The position numbers and the translations under genes are program-made. The notes beneath the pieces are model-generated. The model saw nothing but the letters and a program-made list of their open reading frames with translations, did no database searches and was not told the origin of the DNA. Positions 8,105 through 17,666 of a stretch of 39,145 nucleotides of DNA are shown here, piece by piece. Within the stretch, counting starts at the first letter, position 1; every line of letters starts with the position of its first letter. Source of the stretch: CAYMPW01 sp964392725 (GTDB lineage Archaea > Thermoplasmatota > Thermoplasmata > Methanomassiliicoccales > Methanomethylophilaceae); assembly GCA_964392725.1 (NCBI GenBank), contig CAYMPW010000013.1:1-39145 (forward strand). The letters are read 5' to 3'.

Positions 8105-10732
8105 ATGGAAACCTGCAGGACAATCGACGATCTTTACGACGAAGTAAAAGAATTCGATTTGGTGGTAACCAACGACGCTCCTTTGGCCACGGCTCTAAAC
8201 AACCGTAAAGATACGGCCAGACTCGGACCGTTTGCGGTTACCGCAAGGCAGGTTGCCAATATGTTGGCACCTGAAATTCTGAAACAACCCGTATTCAGCG
8301 ATTTGCGCGTAATTTCGGAAATTTCCAGAGAAACAGGATACGGAATAAAATACGTTCACGGTGAAGTCGAAAACATCAGACGTATTCGAAGACACACGAA
8401 AGAAGTCGAGAAGTATCTGTATTCCAAAGCTTCCAAATTAGTTTACAGATCTTTTGTTGCTTTGCCGACAATCGAAAAAGTCATGGATGGTTTTGTTGCG
8501 GAAGAATCCGATTTCTTTAAGGGAAAGTCGGTTGCCGTTATAGGTGTGGAATTATTCGACGATTTGGATAAACATATGTATCCCGATGTTCACGAAGACG
8601 TTGAAGTTTTATCATATCGTAAAGATTTTGAAATCAATACAATCTACGAAGTGGGAAACGATCGTCAGATTGCCGAGAACGCGGTAGATTTGATCAAATC
8701 CGAAGATTACACTAACACCGCAATCGTTATGGACGTAGGCGGACCGATTGCCGATGCGGTACGTTCCGCATTGTATAGGCGTAACATTCCTTTCAAAAAC
8801 AATATGACGGTAAAAGATCTGTCCCAGATCAGAGATTTCATAGAATTTTTAACATCTTCTTTATCTTATGAAACAATCAGGGTAAAACATATTCGCGAGT
8901 TAATCTCAGCATACGGTGAAACCATACCTTCGAAATACGATGAATATTTGGTAAGGTTGTACGCAGGATTGGAAAAGAAAGAAAGAATTCTTTCTAAATT
9001 GAGTTTAATGCAAAACATCCGTTCTTTTACATTTAACGAAGTTTGCGATAAACTCGTACGCAGTGTTCACCGCGCACAGATCCGTATGTTGTTGGATGAT
9101 ATGCGCTTAAAAGATGAAATGGTAACCGCAGCAAGGGTAAACGATATTTCCTACGCGGTAAACAACATCAACGATTTGCACCACAACGAACAAATTCCCG
9201 ATAGCGAGAAAATCGGTGTTTTGCTTGTGGATTGTTCCAACTCCGTATATATCGATAGACCTTTGGTCTTATATTTGGGAATGGGTCAGGAATGGGCTAC
9301 TCCGATTATAGGAAAAGAATACATCAACAGAATGGACCAGGGAGAAAAGGATGCTTTGAAATTCGGTATGCTTTTGCAGCAAGGTACTTCTCAGATTTAC
9401 ATCGTAAATTCAACAAGAAACGGAAAGGAAGCCCGCCCCTGTTTATTGTTTGATGAAATTTTCAAAGATAAATTGAAAGGTCCCGCCGAAAATTTCGGTA
9501 AAATTTGTTCGGAATTGATTAAAGGTTCGTGGTACGAACCCGAAGAGGTTCAGCGCATAGACATGGGTGAAACTTCCTACGATTCCAATTTTGAAGTCGG
9601 CTCTTTCAGTAAAACTAGTTTGAATCATTTCAGAACATGTCCCAGAGCTTATTTCTTTAATGTTTTAACTCCCTCTTCCGACAGTGAATCTACCGCAATA
9701 GGAAACGCAATTCACGAATTCGCGGAATTCTGTTTCTGTTATCCTGAAGAAGTGGAAGCAAAAGGAATCGAATTCTTTTCAGACAGAATCTGCGAGAAAT
9801 GTGCGGGACTTATGAGTCCCGAATCGGAAAAAGTGGATAAGAGTCACATTCTTGCTATGGTTCGCAACGTTCGCGATTACATTTCCGAACAAAACCGCAG
9901 CAACGTAAAATTTGATATCGATATCAACAGCAGATTGCATCCGAACAATCTTTTCCTTGAACTCGGAAAAGAATTTACTTCCGATGCAACCGAATCTTCC
10001 CATAATTCGGATTCCACGCCTTTGTACGGAGAATTCGATCTTTTAATCAATGGAAAAATAATAGATTACAAAACAGGAAAACCGAAAGATTTGAAATCCA
10101 TCTACGACGGAATGGAATCCAAATCCCAATATTTGGAACTTCAGCCTTTGGTATATCTTGCTTTAATGGACGATTGCAAATTGGGAAAAGGAGAATTCAA
10201 TTTATTCTTCGCGGCAGAAAACCTGGAAGAATCATTCTCGGGAACAAACGATGTAAAAAAGAATGTGAGAAGAATCGTAATAACCGAAGAATCACGCCGT
10301 TCTTTTATCAACACATTATTGAAAGACAATTTCTCCGAATCTCCGATTTATTCCAAAGTATACGATCAATGGGATTCTTTCTCTTCGATATTGGATTATG
10401 CTTGGGATTCGGGACCAGAAAATTGGCCGAAATCCGAACAATTGATTCTTACGGTAAAGAACCGTCTGAATCTTCCTCAAAAAACATCCGAAGGTGCGGT
10501 AAAGAGAGCTTCCGCATTCTTATCCAAAAAGATTATAGTAACCGACAACCAGATCTTGATTCCACGTGAAACTTTGGAAAGTTTCAAAGAAAACGTACGT
10601 GAAAATCACAAGGAAGTGATTTCTTTCTACGGATCCAACTTCCCCGCAAAACCCGTAAATTCGTGTGAAAAATGTAATTTCTTCCAACTTTGTACAGGCG
10701 ATATTCTGATTGGAGGTGAAGAGGATGAGTAA
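8105..10732 (+). CDS. addB: AddB-like nuclease subunit with Fe-S cysteines and PD-(D/E)XK domain
   Basis: 875 residues. The C-terminal third carries a PD-(D/E)XK nuclease: C512 in TCPRAYFF, E643 and D645 in GEFDLL, and D654-Y-K656 in IDYKTG. It ends in C854-x2-C857-x5-C863. One cysteine before the nuclease and three after is the iron-sulfur arrangement of AddB. The first 500 residues resemble the inactive helicase-like body of AddB and show no Walker A motif. The next gene overlaps it by eight bases and encodes an AddA-like helicase-nuclease. In bacteria such pairs resect double-strand breaks for recombination. Archaea usually use HerA-NurA with Mre11-Rad50, so acquisition from bacteria is likely. 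The symbol names the family and is not proof of orthology. Confidence 0.8.
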   Translation: METCRTIDDLYDEVKEFDLVVTNDAPLATALNNRKDTARLGPFAVTARQVANMLAPEILKQPVFSDLRVISEISRETGYGIKYVHGEVENIRRIRRHTKEVEKYLYSKASKLVYRSFVALPTIEKVMDGFVAEESDFFKGKSVAVIGVELFDDLDKHMYPDVHEDVEVLSYRKDFEINTIYEVGNDRQIAENAVDLIKSEDYTNTAIVMDVGGPIADAVRSALYRRNIPFKNNMTVKDLSQIRDFIEFLTSSLSYETIRVKHIRELISAYGETIPSKYDEYLVRLYAGLEKKERILSKLSLMQNIRSFTFNEVCDKLVRSVHRAQIRMLLDDMRLKDEMVTAARVNDISYAVNNINDLHHNEQIPDSEKIGVLLVDCSNSVYIDRPLVLYLGMGQEWATPIIGKEYINRMDQGEKDALKFGMLLQQGTSQIYIVNSTRNGKEARPCLLFDEIFKDKLKGPAENFGKICSELIKGSWYEPEEVQRIDMGETSYDSNFEVGSFSKTSLNHFRTCPRAYFFNVLTPSSDSESTAIGNAIHEFAEFCFCYPEEVEAKGIEFFSDRICEKCAGLMSPESEKVDKSHILAMVRNVRDYISEQNRSNVKFDIDINSRLHPNNLFLELGKEFTSDATESSHNSDSTPLYGEFDLLINGKIIDYKTGKPKDLKSIYDGMESKSQYLELQPLVYLALMDDCKLGKGEFNLFFAAENLEESFSGTNDVKKNVRRIVITEESRRSFINTLLKDNFSESPIYSKVYDQWDSFSSILDYAWDSGPENWPKSEQLILTVKNRLNLPQKTSEGAVKRASAFLSKKIIVTDNQILIPRETLESFKENVRENHKEVISFYGSNFPAKPVNSCEKCNFFQLCTGDILIGGEEDE

Positions 10733-13673
10733 TATGAACGATTCCCAACGCATGATTGCGGAAACAACCGAAGGAATGGTGGTTGTTGATGCAGGTCCGG
10801 GAACGGGAAAAACCTTCACAATCGTTCAAAGGTATGTAAATATCTTAAAAAAAGATGTAAATCCAAACGATATTCTTCTTTTGACTTTCACACGTAACGC
10901 AGCAAACGAAATGGGTGAACGCATAAAATCGGTTCTTCAGACTTCGATGGGATCCGAAGAAGACATATCCCAACATTCCCGTTTCGTTGAAACTTCTACT
11001 TTCGATGCATTTTGTTACGCAATTGTAATGGAATCTCCCGATGTAATAAGCGATTTCTTCAGACTTGACGACAAGTTGACAAGAAACGCAAGACTCCAGG
11101 AAAACGAAACCTTAAACAAAGATTTCTTCAACCGTATGTACGACGAGTTCGTAAACAATTACGGAGACGATTATGGAAACATCGCAGCCTTGGCTTGCGA
11201 TTCATCAGGTGATTTATATCACTTAATCAACAAACTAATGTCAAAAGGAATCATACCTTTGGGAAAAGGTTGGTTCGGAGGCAACGACGGAGACGATCTT
11301 TACGGAACAAGAAAAGCTCTCCTCGATGAATTGATAAATTTGAATCTCGAAGGAAAACTCAGAACCAAAGATTCCGTCAAAAAAGATAAGAACGACAGTT
11401 CTCTCAGATTCCCCTTCAATATAGATTGTTTGAATGTTCCAGAGGAGTTTATCGATGAAGCGGTAAACGATAATATTTCAGAACTTTTGAGATTCATTCA
11501 CGACGTATATTTCGAGTACATCAAAAAATCGGTTTCAGAAAACCGTTTGACTTTCGGCTTGGTTTCAACATTCGCTTTCGTTTCCTTATACAGTAGCGAA
11601 GAAACCAGAAAAAGAATGTCTCATCGTTATGTTATTGTAGACGAGTTCCAAGATACGAACGCATCTCAGATGATGATCTGTTTGATGTTGTTGAAAGAAC
11701 CCAACTTCTGTGTCGTGGGAGATTGGAAACAGGGAATTTACGGTTTCAGATACGTTTCCGTTGATAATATCATCAATTTCGAAGAAAGGTGCGTGCGCCT
11801 GAGACGTTTCCTTAACGATGATGTAACCCGCATAAAGTTCCAGATTCCCGAAGTTCAAAGAATGTATTTGGACACCAACTACCGCAGTTCTTCGGAAGTT
11901 ATCGATATTTCATTCCGTTCATTAACGATTCCGGCAACAAAAGACGAAGTCATGAATCCCGTTCTTTTGGAAAACATAAAAATGATTTCCGCCGGACGCG
12001 AAGACATCGGCGAAAATACAGAAGTTACCTTCATGTCTGCCAAATCAAAAGACGATGAAGTTTCCGCCACACTTTGCAGAATCGACGAATACGTAAACAG
12101 CGGAAAATATCTCATCTGCGATAGAAAAACAGGCGAGAAAAGAAAACCTGTTTACGGAGACATAGCAATTCTTTGCAGAAACAACAAATTCTGCAGAGCA
12201 ATCCGCGCAAAAGCCGAAGAGGTCGGAATTCCAGTTTTCCTTCAGGGGGATGTTGATACAATGTCTACAAGAGAAGGAAAACTCGCTCTTGCATGGATGA
12301 GATACGTTAATAATCCTAAAGACAACAGAGGACCTGCGGCAATTCTTGCCGATATGGGTTACACGTTGAAAGAAATCAAACCCATGTTCAAATACGAAGG
12401 TCGGGAAAAGGTAGAATATCCCGAAGAAATAACGGAACAATGGAAAAAACTCAGACCCAAGAAACGTAGAATCAACGATCTTTTAACATCGATATTCGCG
12501 TATTATGGATTGAATAACGATATTACCCAGAGTATAATTTCCACCATCAGTTCCTTACACAGAAATTCTTTGCTCACGATTCCGGATATAATACGTTTGA
12601 TGGAAGACGACATCAACAATAATACGGGATATTCCGTCGATGCATTACTCAACAAAGACGCGGTAATCATTCAAACCATGCATAAATCCAAAGGTTTGGA
12701 GTATCCGATTGTGATTATCGCAGGAGTGGATCAGCACGTCATTCCAAACTATCGCAGCGAAAGCGGAGTATTCACCTTTAACGACAAATTGGGAATAAGA
12801 TGTCGCAAAGAATACCGTGAAACCAACGGTTACCACGACATAGGAAATTCCTGGAAATGGAATTTACTCAAAAAAGCTAATGAAAACGATTACGACGAAC
12901 AACGCAGATTGTTGTTTGTCGCATTATCGCGTGCGGAACAGTATCTTACTCTGATAAGCGGATCAAAACCATCCTCTTTCTTCAAAGGACTTTTGAAAGA
13001 AGGGGATGTGGTTTTGGATACAAGCAATCAGGATATCCGCAGCATCGTAAAACCCGCGGAAGAATTGATCCAAAAACCGAATGTTCCGGATATCAAACCA
13101 AGAAAGATGAATCTCAGCGTTCACGATCTCATGCGTGCATCCGAAGGATTCAGTTTCGATTCGGAATCTTTCTCCGGAGGAAAAGGAGCACAATACGGAA
13201 CAAGGGTTCACGCAGCCGCGGAACTCATGGCAAAAGGAATCAAACCGCGTGAAAATCTTCCCGAATTGGAAGAAGTTTCAAAGATTTTGGACAATCTCAA
13301 AGATGCGGAAATTCTTACCGAAGTGGAATGCTGTCTCCCTGTGGACAAAGTAATGGTTCGCGGAATTATTGACTTGATTGCAATATACCCAGACCGTATT
13401 GAAATCCATGATTACAAAACCGATGAAGAAAAAGAAAACGAAGATGAATATCGTATTCAGTTAACGGTATACGGATTGGTAGCACAGCAATGTTATCCTG
13501 ATAAACCGGTGGAATGTTTCATCGATTACGTATCAAGAAAAGAATCGGTATCTTTCTCTCCTTTGGATATGAAAGTAATCGAAGACAGAGTAAAACTCTG
13601 CATAAGCGAAGCACATTCTCCGTCTTTGGAATCCAATACCGGTGAAATTCTCATGGATTCGGAAATCTACTGA
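10725..13673 (+). CDS. addA: AddA-like UvrD-family helicase with C-terminal nuclease
   Basis: 982 residues from ATG 10725, six bases after GGAGGTG. ATG 10734 is also possible. It has a superfamily 1A helicase: Walker A GPGTGKT (G24-T30), motif Ia LLTFTRNAANEM, Walker B/DEFQD (D306-D310), motif III GDWKQGIYGFR, motif V TMHKSKGLEYP and motif VI LLFVALSRAEQ. The C-terminal PD-(D/E)XK nuclease shows H in GTRVH, D883 in GIIDLI and D896-Y-K898 in HDYKT. It should translocate 3'-5' on DNA using ATP and cut one strand, acting with the AddB-like partner in break resection. The eight-base overlap implies coupled synthesis of the two subunits. Confidence 0.87.
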   Translation: MSNMNDSQRMIAETTEGMVVVDAGPGTGKTFTIVQRYVNILKKDVNPNDILLLTFTRNAANEMGERIKSVLQTSMGSEEDISQHSRFVETSTFDAFCYAIVMESPDVISDFFRLDDKLTRNARLQENETLNKDFFNRMYDEFVNNYGDDYGNIAALACDSSGDLYHLINKLMSKGIIPLGKGWFGGNDGDDLYGTRKALLDELINLNLEGKLRTKDSVKKDKNDSSLRFPFNIDCLNVPEEFIDEAVNDNISELLRFIHDVYFEYIKKSVSENRLTFGLVSTFAFVSLYSSEETRKRMSHRYVIVDEFQDTNASQMMICLMLLKEPNFCVVGDWKQGIYGFRYVSVDNIINFEERCVRLRRFLNDDVTRIKFQIPEVQRMYLDTNYRSSSEVIDISFRSLTIPATKDEVMNPVLLENIKMISAGREDIGENTEVTFMSAKSKDDEVSATLCRIDEYVNSGKYLICDRKTGEKRKPVYGDIAILCRNNKFCRAIRAKAEEVGIPVFLQGDVDTMSTREGKLALAWMRYVNNPKDNRGPAAILADMGYTLKEIKPMFKYEGREKVEYPEEITEQWKKLRPKKRRINDLLTSIFAYYGLNNDITQSIISTISSLHRNSLLTIPDIIRLMEDDINNNTGYSVDALLNKDAVIIQTMHKSKGLEYPIVIIAGVDQHVIPNYRSESGVFTFNDKLGIRCRKEYRETNGYHDIGNSWKWNLLKKANENDYDEQRRLLFVALSRAEQYLTLISGSKPSSFFKGLLKEGDVVLDTSNQDIRSIVKPAEELIQKPNVPDIKPRKMNLSVHDLMRASEGFSFDSESFSGGKGAQYGTRVHAAAELMAKGIKPRENLPELEEVSKILDNLKDAEILTEVECCLPVDKVMVRGIIDLIAIYPDRIEIHDYKTDEEKENEDEYRIQLTVYGLVAQQCYPDKPVECFIDYVSRKESVSFSPLDMKVIEDRVKLCISEAHSPSLESNTGEILMDSEIY

Positions 13674-13717
13674 TTTCAATCGCGAGAGAACCCTTTTAAT
13701 AACCCTTCTTACATTAA

Positions 13718-13737
13718 GCGAATAATTCGCGTACGCG
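13718..13737. promoter_or_regulatory. Palindromic CG-rich element upstream of thrS
   Basis: GCGAA-TAA-TTCGC (13718-13730) runs into CGCGTACGCG (13728-13737), two overlapping inverted repeats about 20 bases before the thrS ribosome binding site (AGGGGC, 13747-13752). The CGCGTA/TACGCG half-sites recur upstream of the Hsp70 operon at 22517-22535. A regulator site is possible. Confidence 0.35.
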
Positions 13738-13758
13738 CGACAATATAGGGGCTTAAAA

Positions 13759-15528
13759 ATGAAGGCGTTATACAACGACGGAAGGGTAGAAGAATGCGAA
13801 GACGATTTACACATTCTGAGACACACAGCATCACACGTGTTGGCTCAGGCAGTCAAGAGACTTTTCCCCGGAACTAAGTTGGCCATAGGTCCTGCAATCG
13901 ACGACGGTTTCTACTACGATTTCGATAAAGACGGCGGATTCAAACCCGAAGATTTGGATCTTCTCGAAGCCGAGATGAAGAAAATCATCAAAGAAAATCT
14001 TAAAATCGAAACATTCTCCAAGCCCAGAGAAGAAGCAATCGAATTCCTTAAGGAATTGGGCGAAGATTACAAAGTTGAATTGGTCAACGATCTTCCCGAA
14101 GATTCAATCATTACATTTTACAAACAGGGTGACTTCACAGATTTGTGCGCAGGCCCCCACATACTTTACACCAAAGGCGTAAAGGCATTCAAATTAACTT
14201 CACTCGCAGGCGCATATTGGCGCGGAAGCGAGAAAAACAAAATGCTTTCCCGTATATACGGAACCGCATTCTTCAACAAAGAAGATTTGGAAAACCACCT
14301 TGCTTTGATCGAAGAAGCAAAGAAGAGAGACCACCGCAGACTCGGTAAAGAATTGGGCATTTTCACAATGCTCGAAGAAGGCCCAGGTTTCCCCTTCTTC
14401 TTACCGAAAGGAATGGTTCTCAAAAACAATCTTATCGAATTCTGGAGAGCAATCCACACCAGAGAAGGTTACGTGGAAATCTCCACCCCTATGATGTTAA
14501 ACCAAACTCTTTGGCAGCAGTCCGGTCACTGGGATCACTACAAAGATAACATGTACACCACGGAAATCGACGAGGAATTGTTCTGCGTAAAACCCATGAA
14601 CTGCCCCGGCGGTATGTTGGTTTACAAAACCGAACCCAGATCCTACCGCGATTTGCCAATAAGAATGGGAGAATTGGGATTGGTTCACAGACACGAACGT
14701 TCCGGAACCCTTCACGGTTTGATGAGAGTCAGGTGCTTCACGCAGGATGATGCCCACCTTTATATGACCCCCGAACAGGTAACCGAAGAAATCAAAGGAG
14801 TCGTAAGACTCGTTGACGAAGTTTACACAATGTTCGGATTCAAATATCACGTTGAATTATCCACCCGTCCCGAAGACAGTATGGGAACCGATGAAGAATG
14901 GGAGACCGCAATCAACGCATTGAAACTCGCATTGGAAGAATCCGGTTTGGAATACGTCATCAATGAAGGAGACGGTGCATTCTACGGCCCCAAGATCGAC
15001 TTCCACCTGGAAGATTCTATCGGAAGGACTTGGCAGTGCGGAACCGTTCAGTTGGATTTCCAGATGCCCCAGAGATTCGATCTTAATTATGTCGGATCCG
15101 ACGGAGAAAAACACAGACCCGTTATGCTCCACCGCGTTATTTTCGGATCAATCGAAAGATTCATCGGAATTTTGATCGAACACTACGCAGGTAAATTCCC
15201 CGTATGGCTTTCACCCCTTCAGGTTAAAGTCCTTTCAGTTTCCGAATCTTCGAGAGAATACGCAAATTCCGTTGTCGAAGATATGAAAGCCGTAGGAATC
15301 AGATGCGAAGTCGACAATAGAGATGAGAAAATCGGATACAAGATCCGTGAAGCTCAGCTCAGCAAAGTTCCTTACATGTTGATTCTCGGTGAAAAAGAAT
15401 CCGAATCCGGAAACACCGTTTCCGTAAGAAGCAGAGACAACGGCGATTTGGGATCTTTGGAAACCGCTGCTTTCATAGAACAGGTTCTTTCCGAAATCAC
15501 AGAGAAGAAAGGAACTTCTTCCGAGTAA
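13759..15528 (+). CDS. thrS: Threonyl-tRNA synthetase, bacterial type without TGS domain
   Basis: 589 residues. It joins threonine to tRNA-Thr. The protein opens almost directly with the bacterial-type editing domain (H22-x3-H26 in HTASH, and C130-x3-H134 in DLCAGPH), so the usual N-terminal TGS domain of about 60 residues is missing. The class II core is complete, with zinc ligand C282 in MNCPGG, motif 2 VHRHERSGTLHGL, motif 3 VMLHRVIFGSIERF and a C-terminal anticodon-binding domain (VKVLSVSE...KIGYKIREAQ). Most euryarchaeal enzymes instead have a DTD-like editing domain, so bacterial ancestry is likely. The terminator at 15535 shows it is transcribed separately from the thioredoxin genes. 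Confidence 0.95.
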   Translation: MKALYNDGRVEECEDDLHILRHTASHVLAQAVKRLFPGTKLAIGPAIDDGFYYDFDKDGGFKPEDLDLLEAEMKKIIKENLKIETFSKPREEAIEFLKELGEDYKVELVNDLPEDSIITFYKQGDFTDLCAGPHILYTKGVKAFKLTSLAGAYWRGSEKNKMLSRIYGTAFFNKEDLENHLALIEEAKKRDHRRLGKELGIFTMLEEGPGFPFFLPKGMVLKNNLIEFWRAIHTREGYVEISTPMMLNQTLWQQSGHWDHYKDNMYTTEIDEELFCVKPMNCPGGMLVYKTEPRSYRDLPIRMGELGLVHRHERSGTLHGLMRVRCFTQDDAHLYMTPEQVTEEIKGVVRLVDEVYTMFGFKYHVELSTRPEDSMGTDEEWETAINALKLALEESGLEYVINEGDGAFYGPKIDFHLEDSIGRTWQCGTVQLDFQMPQRFDLNYVGSDGEKHRPVMLHRVIFGSIERFIGILIEHYAGKFPVWLSPLQVKVLSVSESSREYANSVVEDMKAVGIRCEVDNRDEKIGYKIREAQLSKVPYMLILGEKESESGNTVSVRSRDNGDLGSLETAAFIEQVLSEITEKKGTSSE

Positions 15529-15534
15529 ATTTAA

Positions 15535-15548
15535 GGGGGTTATCCCCC
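15535..15548 (+). terminator. Terminator hairpin after thrS
   Basis: GGGGG and CCCCC are separated by TTAT directly after the thrS stop and are followed by ATTTCTTT. This is a compact stem-loop with a T-rich tail. Confidence 0.6.
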
Positions 15549-15594
15549 ATTTCTTTACAATATTCTTAATTTTACGGATTTATTTAACGTTGTT

Positions 15595-15604
15595 AATTTA
15601 TACT
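15595..15604 (+). promoter_or_regulatory. TATA box of the thioredoxin operon
   Basis: AATTTATACT lies about 35 bases before ATG 15634, and AGGTG lies at 15624-15628 ahead of the start. The predicted leader is very short. Confidence 0.4.
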
Positions 15605-15633
15605 AATAATTACATCTAACTATAGGTGTAATC

Positions 15634-15966
15634 ATGGCAGCAACCATTATCACGGCAGAAAATTTCAAATCGCTCGTATTAGAATCTAAAATCCCGGTGT
15701 TGGTGGATTTCTGGGCAGAATGGTGTCCTTCATGCCGCAGAGTTCTTCCTCTTATCGAGAAGATTTCCACATCATACGAAGGTAATCTTTTAGTCGGTAA
15801 GGCTAACGTTGACGAACAATCCGATCTCAGCGAAGAATTCGGAATCGAATCGATTCCCGCTCTTCTTCTCTTTTCCGAAGGTAAAGTAATTTCCACAAAG
15901 ATCGGACCCGGATCCAAAGCGGAAATCGACACATGGTTGGTAGCAAACGGAATTAATGAGGTTTAA
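15634..15966 (+). CDS. trxA: Thioredoxin
   Basis: 110 residues, the usual thioredoxin length. It has the strand VLVDFWAEWCPSCRR with redox cysteines C31 and C34 (WCPSC, where the common form is WCGPC) and the conserved cis-proline loop in ESIPALLLFSEGK. It reduces disulfides in cytosolic proteins and should be recharged by the thioredoxin reductase two genes downstream. The next gene follows after three bases, and the third starts right behind that, so the three form one operon. Confidence 0.93.
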   Translation: MAATIITAENFKSLVLESKIPVLVDFWAEWCPSCRRVLPLIEKISTSYEGNLLVGKANVDEQSDLSEEFGIESIPALLLFSEGKVISTKIGPGSKAEIDTWLVANGINEV

Positions 15967-15969
15967 GGT

Positions 15970-16719
15970 ATGAGACTTGAAAATAAAGTTGCAATCGTAA
16001 CCGGATCTTCAAGAGGAATCGGTTTCGCCATAGCAGATGCATTCCTCGCGGAAGGAGCAAAAGTTGCGGTTTGCGGAAGCAACCGCGAATCAGCGGAAAA
16101 GGCCGCAGAGAAATTAAAAGCCAAATATCCGTCAACATCCATACTTCCCATAGGCGTGGATATGACTTCCTCCGAATCCATAAAAGAAATGGTGGATGCA
16201 ACATTCGGTATTTGGGGAAAAATCGATATTCTCGTTAACAACGCGGGAGTAACTTCCACAATGAGAATATTCGATATGACCGACGAAGATTTTGATTCCG
16301 TAATCAACATCAATCTTTCAGGTCCCTTCAAATGCATCCGCGAAGTTTCTAAAATCATGAGAGACAACGGAGGAGGTTCTATCATCAATACAAGTTCCAT
16401 GGTGGGAACTTACGGTGGTAAAATGCAAACAGCATATTCTTCCTCAAAGTTCGGAATCAACGGTTTAACAAAATCCTGCGCAAAAGAACTGGGTCCTTTC
16501 GGAATCCGCGTAAATGCGGTAGCTCCCGGAGTTATCGGAACGGATATGGTTGCAAAAGCAGTTGATGAAAGAACACTCGAAGCACTGAAGAGTTTCACAC
16601 CTCTCGGACGCATGGCAGATCCGAAAGAAGTTGCCGGAGCTTACGTGTATCTTGCATCGGACGAATCATCCTTTACTACGGGAACAATCGTTAACGTAGA
16701 CGGCGGAATTGTGATGTAA
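15970..16719 (+). CDS. Short-chain dehydrogenase/reductase, FabG-like
   Basis: 249 residues, typical of classical SDR enzymes. The nucleotide-binding motif TGSSRGIG is near residues 11-18 and NNAG follows. The catalytic set is S143, Y156 and K160 (YSSSK). The ending (VYLASDESSFTTGTIVNVDGG) matches the 3-oxoacyl-ACP reductase group. It uses NAD(H) or NADP(H) to interconvert a ketone and an alcohol. The substrate cannot be told, and archaea generally lack the bacterial fatty acid pathway that FabG serves. It sits three bases after trxA and directly abuts trxB, with TAA followed at once by ATG. Confidence 0.88.
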   Translation: MRLENKVAIVTGSSRGIGFAIADAFLAEGAKVAVCGSNRESAEKAAEKLKAKYPSTSILPIGVDMTSSESIKEMVDATFGIWGKIDILVNNAGVTSTMRIFDMTDEDFDSVININLSGPFKCIREVSKIMRDNGGGSIINTSSMVGTYGGKMQTAYSSSKFGINGLTKSCAKELGPFGIRVNAVAPGVIGTDMVAKAVDERTLEALKSFTPLGRMADPKEVAGAYVYLASDESSFTTGTIVNVDGGIVM

Positions 16720-17634
16720 ATGCCCGGAAAATATGATGTTGCAATCATCGGCGGAGGTCCAGGAGGATACACCGCCGCATTGTATTGTGTCCGTGCGGGT
16801 TTTTCCACGGTTGTATTGGAAAAACTTTCCGCAGGGGGACAAATGGCAAACACCGATGTTGTTGACAACTACCCCGGATTCCCGGACGGAGTCAACGGAT
16901 TCGATTTGGGAGAAAAAATGCAGGCAGGCGCGGAACGTTTCGGTGCCGTAACCGAATACGCGGAAGTATCTTCCGTAGATTTCTCTGATGACGTTAAGAA
17001 AATCGAATCTTCGGAAGGATTGTTCGAAGCCCGTGCGGTGATTGTTGCAACCGGTGCCGATCCGAGAGAATTGGGATTGGACGGAGAAAAAGAGATGCGC
17101 GGTCACGGAATGGCATATTGTGCCGCATGTGACGGTATGGGTTTCAAAGGAAAGGATGTTATGGTTGTCGGTGGAGGCAACTCCGCAATAGCCGATGTTC
17201 TTTATCTTGCCAAGATTTGTCCCAAAGTGTATTTGGTGCACAGAAGAAACGAACTCCGCGCATCCAAAGTGTATTTGGATCCTTTGGAGAAAATCGATAA
17301 TGTGGAATTCATTTGGGATTCAAAAGTTTCAAAGATAATCTACGAAGATAAAATTTCAGCGGTCGTAGTGGAAAATCTTAATTCGGGAGAACAAAAAGAA
17401 ATTCCAATCGCAGGATTATTCGCAGCAGTGGGAAGAGTCCCAGATACAAAAATGTACGAAGGAATTCTTAATCTCGACAAAGGCGGATACATCATTGCGG
17501 ATGAATCAACTCTTACAAATATTCCGGGAGTTTACGCCGTCGGAGACGTACGTACAAAGAAGTTGAGACAAATCGTAACTGCGGTAGCGGACGGTGCCGT
17601 AGCTTCCGAATATATTATTGAATATCTTTCTTAA
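16720..17634 (+). CDS. trxB: Thioredoxin-disulfide reductase
   Basis: 304 residues, the standard low-molecular-weight form. It has an N-terminal FAD fold (AIIGGGPGGYTAALY), a redox pair C134-A-A-C137 in AYCAACDG, a second dinucleotide fold (MVVGGGNSAI) and the late FAD motif YAVGDVRTKKLRQIVTAVADGA. It passes electrons from a reduced cofactor through FAD to thioredoxin. Some archaeal relatives use F420H2 or ferredoxin instead of NADPH. The second fold here has VHRRNELRAS, an HRR-type motif that in bacteria recognises the NADPH phosphate. It completes the trxA-SDR-trxB operon. Confidence 0.93.
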   Translation: MPGKYDVAIIGGGPGGYTAALYCVRAGFSTVVLEKLSAGGQMANTDVVDNYPGFPDGVNGFDLGEKMQAGAERFGAVTEYAEVSSVDFSDDVKKIESSEGLFEARAVIVATGADPRELGLDGEKEMRGHGMAYCAACDGMGFKGKDVMVVGGGNSAIADVLYLAKICPKVYLVHRRNELRASKVYLDPLEKIDNVEFIWDSKVSKIIYEDKISAVVVENLNSGEQKEIPIAGLFAAVGRVPDTKMYEGILNLDKGGYIIADESTLTNIPGVYAVGDVRTKKLRQIVTAVADGAVASEYIIEYLS

Positions 17635-17645
17635 AACTTTAAAGT

Positions 17646-17660
17646 GGGGGCGAAGCCCCC
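17646..17660. terminator. Shared terminator between converging trxB and fhs
   Basis: GGGGGC and GCCCCC pair around GAA, between two converging stops (trxB at 17634 and fhs at 17667). T-rich sequence on the trxB side and A-rich sequence on the other make it usable from both directions. Confidence 0.65.
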
Positions 17661-17666
17661 GTTTAT

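Noticed and set aside
9638..10732. Cas4 domain at the end of the AddB-like protein
   Set aside because: Cas4 also has a PD-(D/E)XK fold with four cysteines, but length, the N-terminal helicase-like body and the adjacent AddA-like gene point to AddB. There are no cas genes or repeats nearby.
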